Below are positions 30,534 to 38,389 of a DNA stretch of 56,966 nt, piece by piece. This DNA comes from Rhodopirellula europaea 6C (GTDB taxonomy: Bacteria; Planctomycetota; Planctomycetia; Pirellulales; Pirellulaceae), in contig NZ_ANMO01000253.1 of assembly GCF_000338295.1 (NCBI RefSeq), positions 1 through 56,966 of the forward strand, read 5' to 3'. A model generated the notes under the pieces. That model worked only from the letters and a program-made list of their open reading frames with translations. It made no database searches and was not told the origin of the DNA. Both the position numbers and the translations under genes were made by a program. Every line of letters begins with the position of its first letter. The first letter of the stretch is position 1.

Positions 30534-31607
30534 ATGCAAATCAGTGACCTATCGCCCACCATTCGCGAAAACGTTCGTCGGGGAATCGTCATCCCCGCAC
30601 AACCGTTGGCACTCGATGCCAACCGGCAATTCGACCCGCGATACCAAACGGCGTTGACCCGTTACTACATCGACGCTGGCGCCGGCGGAATCGCAGTCGG
30701 CGTTCACTCCACCCAATTCGCGATCCGCGATCCATCGATCGCTTTGTATGAACCCGTGTTGCGTTTGACCTCCGAAGTCATTGACGAACACGCCGGTTCG
30801 CAAGGGCGTGAAATCTTCAAGGTCGCGGGAGTTTGCGGGAGAACACCGCAGGCAATCGGTGAAGCGGAATTCGCCCGCTCACAGGGCTACCATGCGTGTT
30901 TGTTGAGTCTGGCGGCCTTGGCCGATTCGACCATCGACGACCTCATTGCTCACTGCCGAGAAGTCGCCTCGGTCATGCCGGTGATCGGTTTCTACCTGCA
31001 ACCAGCCGTCGGCGGTTGTGTGCTTCCGTATGAGTTCTGGCGGGAATTTGCTGAGATTGAAAACGTCATCGCGGTCAAAGTGGCTGCCTTCAACCGCTAT
31101 CAAACACTCGATGTGGTTCGCGCGATTTGCGACGCAGATCGTGACGACGCAATCACTCTCTACACCGGCAACGATGACAACATCATCGCGGACCTGCTGA
31201 CGACGTACCGCATTGCCACAGAGCACGATGTGAAATCAGTCCGAATTCGCGGCGGGTTGCTCGGGCACTGGTGCGTGTGGACTCGCAAGGCCGTTGAACT
31301 GCTCGATGAAATTCATTTGATTCTGGATCGCAGCGATGACATTCCTTCTGAATTACTATCTCGCAACATCCAGGTCACGGATTGCAACGCTGCCTTCTTT
31401 GATGCCGCCAACGGGTTTGCTGGCTGCATCCCCGGAATCCATGAGGTGCTACGTCGGCAAGGCCTGCTGCCCGGAACCTGGTGCCTGGATCCCAAGGAAG
31501 TTCTCTCGGATGGTCAATCCGAAGAGATCGATCGTGTGATCGCCGCTTACCCATCTCTCAATGACGATGCATTCGTACGCGAGAATCTGAGTCGATGGCT
31601 ACGTTGA
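30534..31607 (+). CDS. Dihydrodipicolinate synthase / N-acetylneuraminate lyase family protein
   Basis: 357 residues, cytoplasmic, class I aldolase fold. Schiff-base Lys182 lies in VIAVKVAAFNRY and the catalytic tyrosine is Tyr154 in GFYLQPAVGG. The N-terminal loop RYYIDAGAGGIAVGVHSTQF takes the place of the usual GTTGE region, so the pyruvate-binding signature is altered. It is about 60 residues longer than DapA. Position after an epimerase and before a sulfatase argues for sugar-acid breakdown (keto-deoxy acid aldolase or dehydratase) and against lysine synthesis. I cannot name the substrate. The sulfatase starts 70 bases downstream on the same strand. Confidence 0.85.
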   Translation: MQISDLSPTIRENVRRGIVIPAQPLALDANRQFDPRYQTALTRYYIDAGAGGIAVGVHSTQFAIRDPSIALYEPVLRLTSEVIDEHAGSQGREIFKVAGVCGRTPQAIGEAEFARSQGYHACLLSLAALADSTIDDLIAHCREVASVMPVIGFYLQPAVGGCVLPYEFWREFAEIENVIAVKVAAFNRYQTLDVVRAICDADRDDAITLYTGNDDNIIADLLTTYRIATEHDVKSVRIRGGLLGHWCVWTRKAVELLDEIHLILDRSDDIPSELLSRNIQVTDCNAAFFDAANGFAGCIPGIHEVLRRQGLLPGTWCLDPKEVLSDGQSEEIDRVIAAYPSLNDDAFVRENLSRWLR

Positions 31608-31677
31608 AGCGTCCCACGCAAGCTGAACAACACACCTCATAAGACACCTGAAACCGAATTCCCACTGGAACAGCGTG

Positions 31678-33135
31678 ATGCAACCGCACCGAAACTGGAT
31701 GATCCATTTGTTCACGACGCTCGCGATGTTGCTGGTTGCCATCAAGGCCTCAGCGGCAGATCGCCCGAACATCTTGTTGATTGTTTCGGACGATCAGGGC
31801 TACAACGATTTGGGCCAACTAGGCAACGGAATCATCACTCCCGCTTTGGATCGCCTTGCCAACGAGGGAACACGGCTGACGAATTTCTACGTGGCGTGGC
31901 CAGCCTGCACTCCGTCGCGGGCCAGCTTGCTGACGGGTCGGTATCCTCAGCGAAACGGGATCTACGACATGATCCGCAACGAAGCCCCCGACTACGGTCA
32001 TCGCTACACACCCGACCAATACGCCGTGACGTTCGAACGCATTGGCGGAATGGATGAGCGTGAGGTGATCATCCCAGCCGTGCTGAAACGGGCAGGTTAT
32101 AAAAGCGGAATCTACGGCAAATGGGACCTCGGTGCCCTGCGCCGAATGCTGCCCAATTCGCGTGGCTTCGATGATTTCTACGGCTTCGTCAACACCGGCA
32201 TCGACTACTTCACGCACGAACGGTACGGCGTGCCCTGCATGGTCCGCAATCTAGAACCGACGGAAGAAGACAAGGGCACCTACTGCACATACCTGTTTCA
32301 ACGCGAGGCTCTGCGGTTCTTGGATGAACATGCGGGCGAAGAACCGTTCTTCTTGTACGTTCCCTTCAACGCACCGCACAATTCCTCTTCGCTTGATCCA
32401 AAGATTCGGTCCTCGGTGCAGGCACCCGAACGATTCAAAGCGATGTATCCACCGGTTGAGTCGGAAACGCGAGTCACCGACCGCTATCGCTATGGCACCC
32501 CCGCAACGGTCGCGACACCGCAAGCTCGTCGTCGAGACTACCGGGCGGCGGTCACCTGCATGGACGCGGCGATTGGTGAGATGTTGGATCGCTTGGAAGC
32601 AAAGCAGATGCTCGAGGACACGATTGTCGTTTTCTTCTCTGACAACGGTGGCAGCGGCGGCGCTGACAACTCGCCCTTGCGAGGCCACAAGGCTCAAACC
32701 TGGGAGGGCGGCATCCGCGTGCCTTGCATTGTTCGCTGGACGGCGGGAAAGATCCCAGCCGGTGCGGTGAACGACGAATTCCTAACGAGCCTGGAGTTGC
32801 TGCCAAGTTTTGCTTCGGCTGCAGGTTTGGAACCACCAGCGGACATTGTCCTCGATGGATTCGATTGGTGGCCCACTCTTCGTGGCGAATCGGCTTCTCC
32901 GAGAGAAGAGATGTTCTGGAAACGCCGCGATCAAATTGGAGCGCGCGTCGGTCAATGGAAATGGGTTCAAATGGGCAAACAAGGCGGCCTATTCAATCTT
33001 GCCAATGACATGGCCGAAACTCACGACCTTTCGGAGTCTCGCCCACAAATTTTGGCCATGGTCAAAGACCGCTACGCCAACTGGCTCCGTGAGATGGAAG
33101 CCGCCGAACCTCGCGGCCCCTTTCGCGATTTCTGA
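31678..33135 (+). CDS. Secreted sulfatase
   Basis: 485 residues from the ATG at 31678; a GTG three bases earlier is also possible. The signal peptide (about 1-26, MIHLFTTLAMLLVAIKASA) is followed by the sulfatase core: NILLIVSDDQGYNDLG (Asp38, Asp39), CTPSR with formylglycine-precursor Cys77, LLTGRYPQRNG, GIYGKWDLG, and FFSDNGGSGGADN. It has no added C-terminal domain. It is the third gene in the run epimerase, aldolase, sulfatase, and its export suggests that it desulfates the sugar fed to that pathway. Activation requires a formylglycine-generating enzyme elsewhere or the FGE-like protein at 42 kb. Confidence 0.94.
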   Translation: MQPHRNWMIHLFTTLAMLLVAIKASAADRPNILLIVSDDQGYNDLGQLGNGIITPALDRLANEGTRLTNFYVAWPACTPSRASLLTGRYPQRNGIYDMIRNEAPDYGHRYTPDQYAVTFERIGGMDEREVIIPAVLKRAGYKSGIYGKWDLGALRRMLPNSRGFDDFYGFVNTGIDYFTHERYGVPCMVRNLEPTEEDKGTYCTYLFQREALRFLDEHAGEEPFFLYVPFNAPHNSSSLDPKIRSSVQAPERFKAMYPPVESETRVTDRYRYGTPATVATPQARRRDYRAAVTCMDAAIGEMLDRLEAKQMLEDTIVVFFSDNGGSGGADNSPLRGHKAQTWEGGIRVPCIVRWTAGKIPAGAVNDEFLTSLELLPSFASAAGLEPPADIVLDGFDWWPTLRGESASPREEMFWKRRDQIGARVGQWKWVQMGKQGGLFNLANDMAETHDLSESRPQILAMVKDRYANWLREMEAAEPRGPFRDF

Positions 33136-33431
33136 CATCTCTCCACTTGCGTCGGACACAAGAGTAGGACGCACCACTTCTAGACCAAATTTGGGCCGCT
33201 CGTTCAGGACCGTGCTATCGGCGGCGTTTGAGTGGCTCGCGAACCAACGGTGAAAAGTCTTCAGACGATCGCAAAGCGTTGCAACGCGGCAGAACTTATT
33301 AACATTAGAGTGGCACAACGACCGCCCACGGATTCTAAGGTGACGTTGTCTTGTCTACCACTCAAACACCGCAGTCGATTTCTCGACTTCAGCAATGCCT
33401 CGTCTCATTCATTCGCGATTCAGCTATCGGA

Positions 33432-33663
33432 ATGAGTCTGACGAAGAAGCAGACGCGGTTTTACCTTGGTCGAATTTCTGTCGGTCACCACCGTCACCGG
33501 CGTCCGTGTTGGACGATTGCTACCAGCGGTCCAAGCGGTTCGGGAAGCGACTCGACGAATGAGCTGCAGAGACATCTTCAAACAACCTGCCAATGCGACA
33601 TCCTGAAAAGACGACTACGAAGCAATGATGAACTCCTCGGCGAAAGAAGCCTACGGAAAGTAG
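33432..33663 (+). pseudogene. Decayed DUF1559 / type IV pilin-like gene remnant
   Basis: From 33457 the frame reads GFTLVEFLSVTTVTGVRVG, then RLLPAVQAVREATRRMSC, RDIFKQ, and a stop at 33604. This is recognisably the prepilin methylation motif and first helix of DUF1559 proteins (usual form GFTLVELLVVIAIIG, LLPAVQAAREAARRMSC, NNLKQ). The ATG at 33432 (MSLTKKQTR) is one base out of frame with GFTLVE, so a deletion seems to have broken the start. The hydrophobic helix has lost most of its Ile/Leu residues. After the stop, the same frame gives KDDYEAMMNSSAKEAYGK and a stop at 33661, perhaps the old C terminus. Most of the roughly 300-residue family body is missing. Confidence 0.72.
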
Positions 33664-33685
33664 GTTCTTCAATCATTTCACCATC

Positions 33686-33715
33686 AACGCTGGATCCGAC
33701 CCTGGATCCAGCGTT
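33686..33715 (+). terminator. Strong hairpin terminator after the DUF1559 remnant
   Basis: A perfect 12-bp inverted repeat, AACGCTGGATCC and GGATCCAGCGTT, with a 6-base loop (GACCCT), is followed by TTCTC. It begins 22 bases after the last stop of the pseudogene. It resembles a Rho-independent terminator with a short T-tract and probably once ended that gene. Confidence 0.6.
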
Positions 33716-33831
33716 TCTCATAGAGTGACCGCACTCGGTCGATCCAATCATTGAATGCGAGCCCCAAACTTGACCCGCCCGGGTGGCACGCATACAGTCC
33801 CACAGAGAACGATTTCAAATAAGAGAACGGT

Positions 33832-33848
33832 CACCGGCCTCGCCGGTG
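33832..33848 (+). promoter_or_regulatory. GC-rich leader hairpin before the beta-lactamase-fold gene
   Basis: CACCGGC and GCCGGTG form a perfect 7-bp stem with a CTC loop, ending 34 bases before the ATG at 33883. It could stabilise the leader, block a ribosome site or be an operator. There is no T-run. Confidence 0.25.
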
Positions 33849-33882
33849 GCAATGGTCTCGATCGATCTGCGGGAACAAACAG

Positions 33883-35229
33883 ATGGCCGTACGCTTTTGC
33901 ACCAGTCTTTTGATATCGACACTGGTGAGTCAATTCTTCCTCGTCCAAACTCTGATGGGCCAGGAGTCGCTGCAGAGTCAATTCGCAGAAGTCATCGACC
34001 GAGCCGGCAAAAGCAATTTCAGTGGGATCGTGGTTGCCGAAAAAGATGGAAAGGTCATCGCCAATCTTAGCTTTGGCTACGCAGACTCCGAATCAAAAAT
34101 TCCAATCGATTCGAAAACGCTGTTCGAGATTGGGTCGGTGACCAAACCGGTCACGGCTCTCGCGGTGATCATCCTCGATCGACAAGGCAAATTGTCTCTG
34201 GAGGATTCCATTGCGGATCACTTGCCAAATGTCCCTGAGAGTTGTCGCGGCATCACGATCCAACATCTGCTGCAACATACCTCCGGCATTCCCGGCACGA
34301 ACTATGGTCCTGTGTCAAAAGATGTCGGTCAGGTGACCAAAGCCTATCTGCGAGGTGGCCCACAACAGAAACCAGGAACCAAATTTGAATACTGGAACCA
34401 GGGCTACGCGTTGCTCGCCGCCATCATCGCGGAGGTAACCGGCCAGACCTACCAGAACGCAATTCGTGAATTGGTTTTGCGTCCCGCGAAAATGGATGCC
34501 GCTTGTTTCACCGGTGACTCCGCCCCCAAAGACTTCCAGGTGTCAATCGGCAAATCAACCTATGGCGCAGACCGTTCCGCATTGGATCATCCCTACGGCG
34601 ATTTTTACGGTTTGCAATACCAAGGAATGGGAGGGATCGTTGCCAACGCGGAGGACATGCTCTCCTTTCTCCTGACGCTTCGAAAATCAAAGACAAGCGT
34701 TGAGAGAATGCTGCAGCCTGGACCCGACGGCGGCTATGGACTTGGTTGGCGAATCGCCGATGCAGGCGAACCTCATCAGCGAGTCTCTCACACCGGTTCG
34801 GTGCGTGGATTCCTCACCGCGGTTTCTTGGTACCCAGAACAGAACGCTTCTTTAATCGTCCTGGCCAACACCGACGACAAGCGTGGTTTCTTCCTTGCCG
34901 AATCTGGCTGCCGAAAGGCTTTGGAGACCATGGTCATTCCACTCCCGAATTCGCAGCAGTTCGAGAAAGAATTCCGCGAATCGTTGGTCGGGCAGTTCAG
35001 ACTTCAGTCGCGAGTGATAACCGTTTCGGAAGCCGGCCAAGGATTGGAAATGGTGATCGACTGGGGAGGCCCCAAAACGTTTGGCAAACTCGCGAAAACA
35101 TCGTCTGCGAAACGTCTTCAATACTTGGATGGATCCGACGACGACGTCGGCGTGTTGCTGGAAGGGCAAGAAAACGGAAAGGTCCAATCGCTCAAGATCC
35201 TCAACAGCATCTATCTCAGACAAGACTGA
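33883..35229 (+). CDS. Secreted serine hydrolase of the beta-lactamase / penicillin-binding protein fold
   Basis: 448 residues with a signal peptide (about 1-26, LLISTLVSQFFLVQTLMG). Class C beta-lactamase-type motifs are SVTK (Ser85-Lys88), the YxN triad as YWN (170-172), and HTG in VSHTGSVRGF near residue 307. The core ends at about 350. The remaining 95 residues form a separate beta-rich tail (FRLQSRVITVSEAGQGLEMVIDW) as seen in many esterases and D-aminopeptidases of this family. True resistance activity is unlikely; an esterase or peptidase acting in the periplasm is more probable. It is convergent with the DUF1571 gene. Confidence 0.9.
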   Translation: MAVRFCTSLLISTLVSQFFLVQTLMGQESLQSQFAEVIDRAGKSNFSGIVVAEKDGKVIANLSFGYADSESKIPIDSKTLFEIGSVTKPVTALAVIILDRQGKLSLEDSIADHLPNVPESCRGITIQHLLQHTSGIPGTNYGPVSKDVGQVTKAYLRGGPQQKPGTKFEYWNQGYALLAAIIAEVTGQTYQNAIRELVLRPAKMDAACFTGDSAPKDFQVSIGKSTYGADRSALDHPYGDFYGLQYQGMGGIVANAEDMLSFLLTLRKSKTSVERMLQPGPDGGYGLGWRIADAGEPHQRVSHTGSVRGFLTAVSWYPEQNASLIVLANTDDKRGFFLAESGCRKALETMVIPLPNSQQFEKEFRESLVGQFRLQSRVITVSEAGQGLEMVIDWGGPKTFGKLAKTSSAKRLQYLDGSDDDVGVLLEGQENGKVQSLKILNSIYLRQD

Positions 35230-35232
35230 CTT

Positions 35233-35246
35233 GGCGTGTTGACGCC
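35233..35246. terminator. Small hairpin between convergent genes
   Basis: GGCGT and ACGCC pair around a GTTG loop 4 bases after the stop of the plus-strand hydrolase gene, in the 29-base gap before the DUF1571 stop. The stem is only 5 bp and lacks a T-run. Confidence 0.2.
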
Positions 35247-35258
35247 GGCCTGAATCGT

Positions 35259-36443
35259 TCAATCCTTTGCAACCGCATTGGGACTGACTTTCAAATCCGT
35301 TTTGGTCAAACCGACAGGACCTTTCAGCTTGCCTTTCAAGCGAGTCGAAGCGAATGCGGCATCAGCCAGGCCGACATTGAGTTTCAGATCCGCGTAGGTG
35401 TACTCCTCTTTCAACTCAGGTGCGTCGCCTTCCGCAGTGGGCCAATCGTAGACTTCCAAACGGATGGGGACGTGCAGTTCGTCATCAATGAATGCGTTGG
35501 CACGATGGAATGTGACACCGCCTTCTTTGGATGGATGAACAATCTGAATGTGCGTGGCTGGCCGTCCCATCACCCGGGCTTTCCGAAAGTAGGTCACTTC
35601 GGTGTTGTTGCCGGTCGGATCGGTTTCCATGTCAAATTCGATCAACCCAATCAAGCGATTCATGATCTTGTCAAAACCAATGTCCGTGATCGGATAGTTG
35701 CTTTGCTCTTTGGCCTGTCGCCCGTGTGGATCAATCGAAAGCACCAAATAGCTGAGTGCTCCACCGCCTTTTCGAACACGGGCTTTCCCTTCGTTCTCGC
35801 CTTCGATGTAGAGAACTCGGCGATCGCGTAGTGTACGTGGTGATTGGTATTGCAAGAACACGGACATCGGCGAGACATCACCCGTCTGGTTCGTTTGTGC
35901 GACACGCACGGCAACATCCATGATCTGCGGCGTCTGCAGTTCGCCATCGATGCGTTCGCGTTTGATCAGCTTGCAACTGTAATCGCTGACGTGCTGTCGA
36001 ATGTGGTCAGCATGAGCCCGTGCAAACCCAAGTGCCCAACCCAATGGATGATCGGCGATCGGTGGGCTCGATCGATGATCCTTCGGATTGCCCGCGGTGC
36101 CCTGTGCATCCATCAACGGAGCCAAAGCGTCTTTTGTCGAGAGCGAGTTCATCGGCGATGTCGCCGACACTTGTTGGATGACGTTTGAATTGTCCAATCC
36201 CAATTCAGCGATCGCTTGCTCGGCCAGCTGATCGGTACTGTCTTCCACAGCAATCTTCTGCACCGACACTCGGTCATTACCCGAATCACCAAACTTGGCC
36301 GCGTGATGAGACACCGATGCGGCATCGTCGGCACGGACTGACAGCGAGTTGGTGAGCGATCCCAACACGACGCACGACAATGTCAAGGTGGACGCGACGT
36401 TGGCCGAAGTTCGAAGGCGGCGGGTCATGGATGAGGTCGGCAT
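35259..36443 (-). CDS. DUF1571 secreted protein
   Basis: 394 residues from the ATG at 36443, which has GGAGCC upstream; the TTG at 36458 would add five residues. The N-terminal region holds a signal or anchor segment (VASTLTLSCVVLGSLTNSLSVRA). Residues of about 40-125 are polar and probably disordered. From about 130 the DUF1571 domain begins: HVSDYSCKLIKRERIDG, VFLQYQSPRTLRDRRVLYIEGENEG, LSYLVLSIDP, NYPITDIGFDKIMNRLI, THIQIVHP, LEVYDWP, and EEYTYADLKLNVGLADAAF. The family is related in pattern to lipoprotein-carrier (LolA-like) sandwiches, with ligand binding in the periplasm as a guess. The function is not known. It has no operon partner. Confidence 0.85.
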   Translation of the reverse strand: MPTSSMTRRLRTSANVASTLTLSCVVLGSLTNSLSVRADDAASVSHHAAKFGDSGNDRVSVQKIAVEDSTDQLAEQAIAELGLDNSNVIQQVSATSPMNSLSTKDALAPLMDAQGTAGNPKDHRSSPPIADHPLGWALGFARAHADHIRQHVSDYSCKLIKRERIDGELQTPQIMDVAVRVAQTNQTGDVSPMSVFLQYQSPRTLRDRRVLYIEGENEGKARVRKGGGALSYLVLSIDPHGRQAKEQSNYPITDIGFDKIMNRLIGLIEFDMETDPTGNNTEVTYFRKARVMGRPATHIQIVHPSKEGGVTFHRANAFIDDELHVPIRLEVYDWPTAEGDAPELKEEYTYADLKLNVGLADAAFASTRLKGKLKGPVGLTKTDLKVSPNAVAKD

Positions 36444-36949
36444 AGAAGGTGGCTCCAAATGGCGGTCGAATGTCCGTTCGTTTCCGGTGGTGCTCGTTCA
36501 GCCCAGGCGGCGAGGACCGTTGGTGCAGGAAACGTGCCGATTACCTAAAAAAGTCAAAGTTTCAGATTAGCGACCCCTCCAGTGGAAACAACCAAAAAGG
36601 ATCTTTCTGAACTGGAACGAAAGCGGTGATGTCTGGATGGCCGGTAAAACCGGCACAGTCTTCCGCCTTTCATGCACAGCAATACACGCATCATTGTCTG
36701 TTTCACGACTCGGCCGCGTGATCGCAAAGAGCATCCGGCGATGGACAACGAGGACTCTTCGCGTTCAATCTGATATCCGCGGATTGCATTCTGAGACGGC
36801 CTCGTGAAACCGAGCGTGGAACTCATGCCCAATCGGAGGTGTTGGCAAAACACTGCTGCCACTTGTAATTGTTACCTTCGCGATGTCATTCTTTGGGGTC
36901 GTGAGCAATCCGCGAATCGAACTTCCTCTTTCCGTTTTTCAAGGCTTCC
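36444..36949. other. Gene-free stretch
   Basis: About 500 bases between the divergent DUF1571 and antiporter genes. I find no credible open frame. A 6-bp hairpin (GCCGGT, AAA, ACCGGC, 36640-36654) is the only visible structure. The region should contain both promoters. Confidence 0.45.
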
Positions 36950-38248
36950 ATGGGCATCGTCATCCCACTCGTTCTGATCTTCCTCACCTGCCTCGTCATT
37001 TGGCGAGCCTGCGATGGATTTGAAATCGCGAGTGAGTACATCGGACGCAACCTTTCCGAAGGCGTTCGCGGCGGCACGATCAATGCCATCTCCAGTTCAA
37101 TTCCGGAGCTCTTCACAACACTGATCGCACTGTTTGTGCTTTCCGACCGAGATGGATTTTCGATCGGCATCGGGACCACGGCAGGAAGCGCGTTGTTCAA
37201 CGGCATGATCATTCCCGCGGTTTGCATTCTCAGCGTGGTTGGCTTTGTCGTGATGGGAGTCCGAGTCACCTCGGTCAACGTTTCCACTCGTGTTCTTCTC
37301 CGCGATGGGATCTCGCTGATCATCTGCGAGTTCATTCTCATTCTGTTGATCAACGGAGAACAACTTCATTGGTGGCAAGGTTTGATCCTGATGCTGATGT
37401 ACGGGACCTACCTCGTGTACATGTTGACGACGATGAAGCCTTCTGAGTTGTCCTCCGACGACGAGCAATCGGATGATGAAGACGAAGAGGAGGATGAGTC
37501 CCCACGTGGCGCCATCGCCACCTTGTTCTATTGGATCTCCGGAGGCCCGCTCTTGGATCTGGAACGATGGTTTGTAAAAGACCATCATCGCGAACAGATG
37601 AAAGAAGAAACCTGGAACGGCTGGGGATTGCTATTGACCAGCACGGGAGTCATCGCCATGGCCTGCTGGACGTTGGTGCTGGCGTGCGAGTGGCTCGGCA
37701 GCGGCCCGGCCAACGTTGAGAATCCATCGTACGAATTGTTCGGGCAGACCTTCGAAGGCCTGGGCATGCCCGCCATGTTCGTCGCAGTCATCTTTGCATC
37801 GATGGCGACCAGCGTCCCTGACACGGTCATGTCCATTCGCGACGCTCGAGACGGCGACTACGACGATGCGGTGGCCAACGCCTTGGGCAGCAACATCTTT
37901 GACATTTGCTTCGCACTCGGCTTCCCACTGTTCCTGTTCACGCTCATCCACGGCCCCATCGCAATGGAGCCCGAAATCGCGGCTCAAAGCGGCGAACTGC
38001 GTTTGTTCCTCTTCATCCTGACGATCATCGGTTTTTTGATCTACTACATCGGCAAACGTGGTGTCGCGGCGGACGGAACCAAGTATGTCGAAATGAAGCG
38101 AGGCAAAGCGTTTGCTTTGTTGACCATGTACGGTCTGTTTGTCGTCTACATCCTGGCCCACGAAAACGATGTCGAATGGGTCCACCAGATCTCGGACCAA
38201 TTGCAAACGTTCCTGAGAATGCTGCCAGCGATCGGCACCATCATTTAG
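36950..38248 (+). CDS. Sodium/calcium exchanger family membrane protein
   Basis: 432 residues with about 10-11 membrane segments. Two inverted alpha-repeats carry the transport motifs: GTINAISSSIPELFTTLIAL with GIGTTAGSALFN in the first half, and ASMATSVPDTVMSIRDARDG with VANALGSNIFDICFALG in the second. The second repeat has SVPD where calcium exchangers usually have S-x-PE. The central cytoplasmic loop is strongly acidic (SSDDEQSDDEDEEEDES, about 165-181), which may bind calcium or act as a spacer. It most likely exchanges Ca2+ for Na+ or H+ across the inner membrane. Gene order gives no further clue. Confidence 0.9.
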   Translation: MGIVIPLVLIFLTCLVIWRACDGFEIASEYIGRNLSEGVRGGTINAISSSIPELFTTLIALFVLSDRDGFSIGIGTTAGSALFNGMIIPAVCILSVVGFVVMGVRVTSVNVSTRVLLRDGISLIICEFILILLINGEQLHWWQGLILMLMYGTYLVYMLTTMKPSELSSDDEQSDDEDEEEDESPRGAIATLFYWISGGPLLDLERWFVKDHHREQMKEETWNGWGLLLTSTGVIAMACWTLVLACEWLGSGPANVENPSYELFGQTFEGLGMPAMFVAVIFASMATSVPDTVMSIRDARDGDYDDAVANALGSNIFDICFALGFPLFLFTLIHGPIAMEPEIAAQSGELRLFLFILTIIGFLIYYIGKRGVAADGTKYVEMKRGKAFALLTMYGLFVVYILAHENDVEWVHQISDQLQTFLRMLPAIGTII

Positions 38249-38389
38249 CCCGCTCAGCCCAAACCTTCTCAAAACCTGAATCGTCAACTCACTTGTTGTA
38301 GACTGATTGGCCGTGTTTTTTCGCCCGCGTTTCCCAAAAGGATACGTGGCTGCGTGACGGAATGAATCACCAACAGAGAGTCGCTTGAG

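Noticed and set aside
33351-33728. 125-codon plus-strand frame as an intact gene
   Set aside because: A neighbouring frame carries the DUF1559 signature; this one has random composition and ends in the terminator hairpin.
33883-35229. Antibiotic-resistance beta-lactamase
   Set aside because: The motifs fit the wider serine hydrolase family, the protein carries an extra C-terminal domain, and there is no resistance context.
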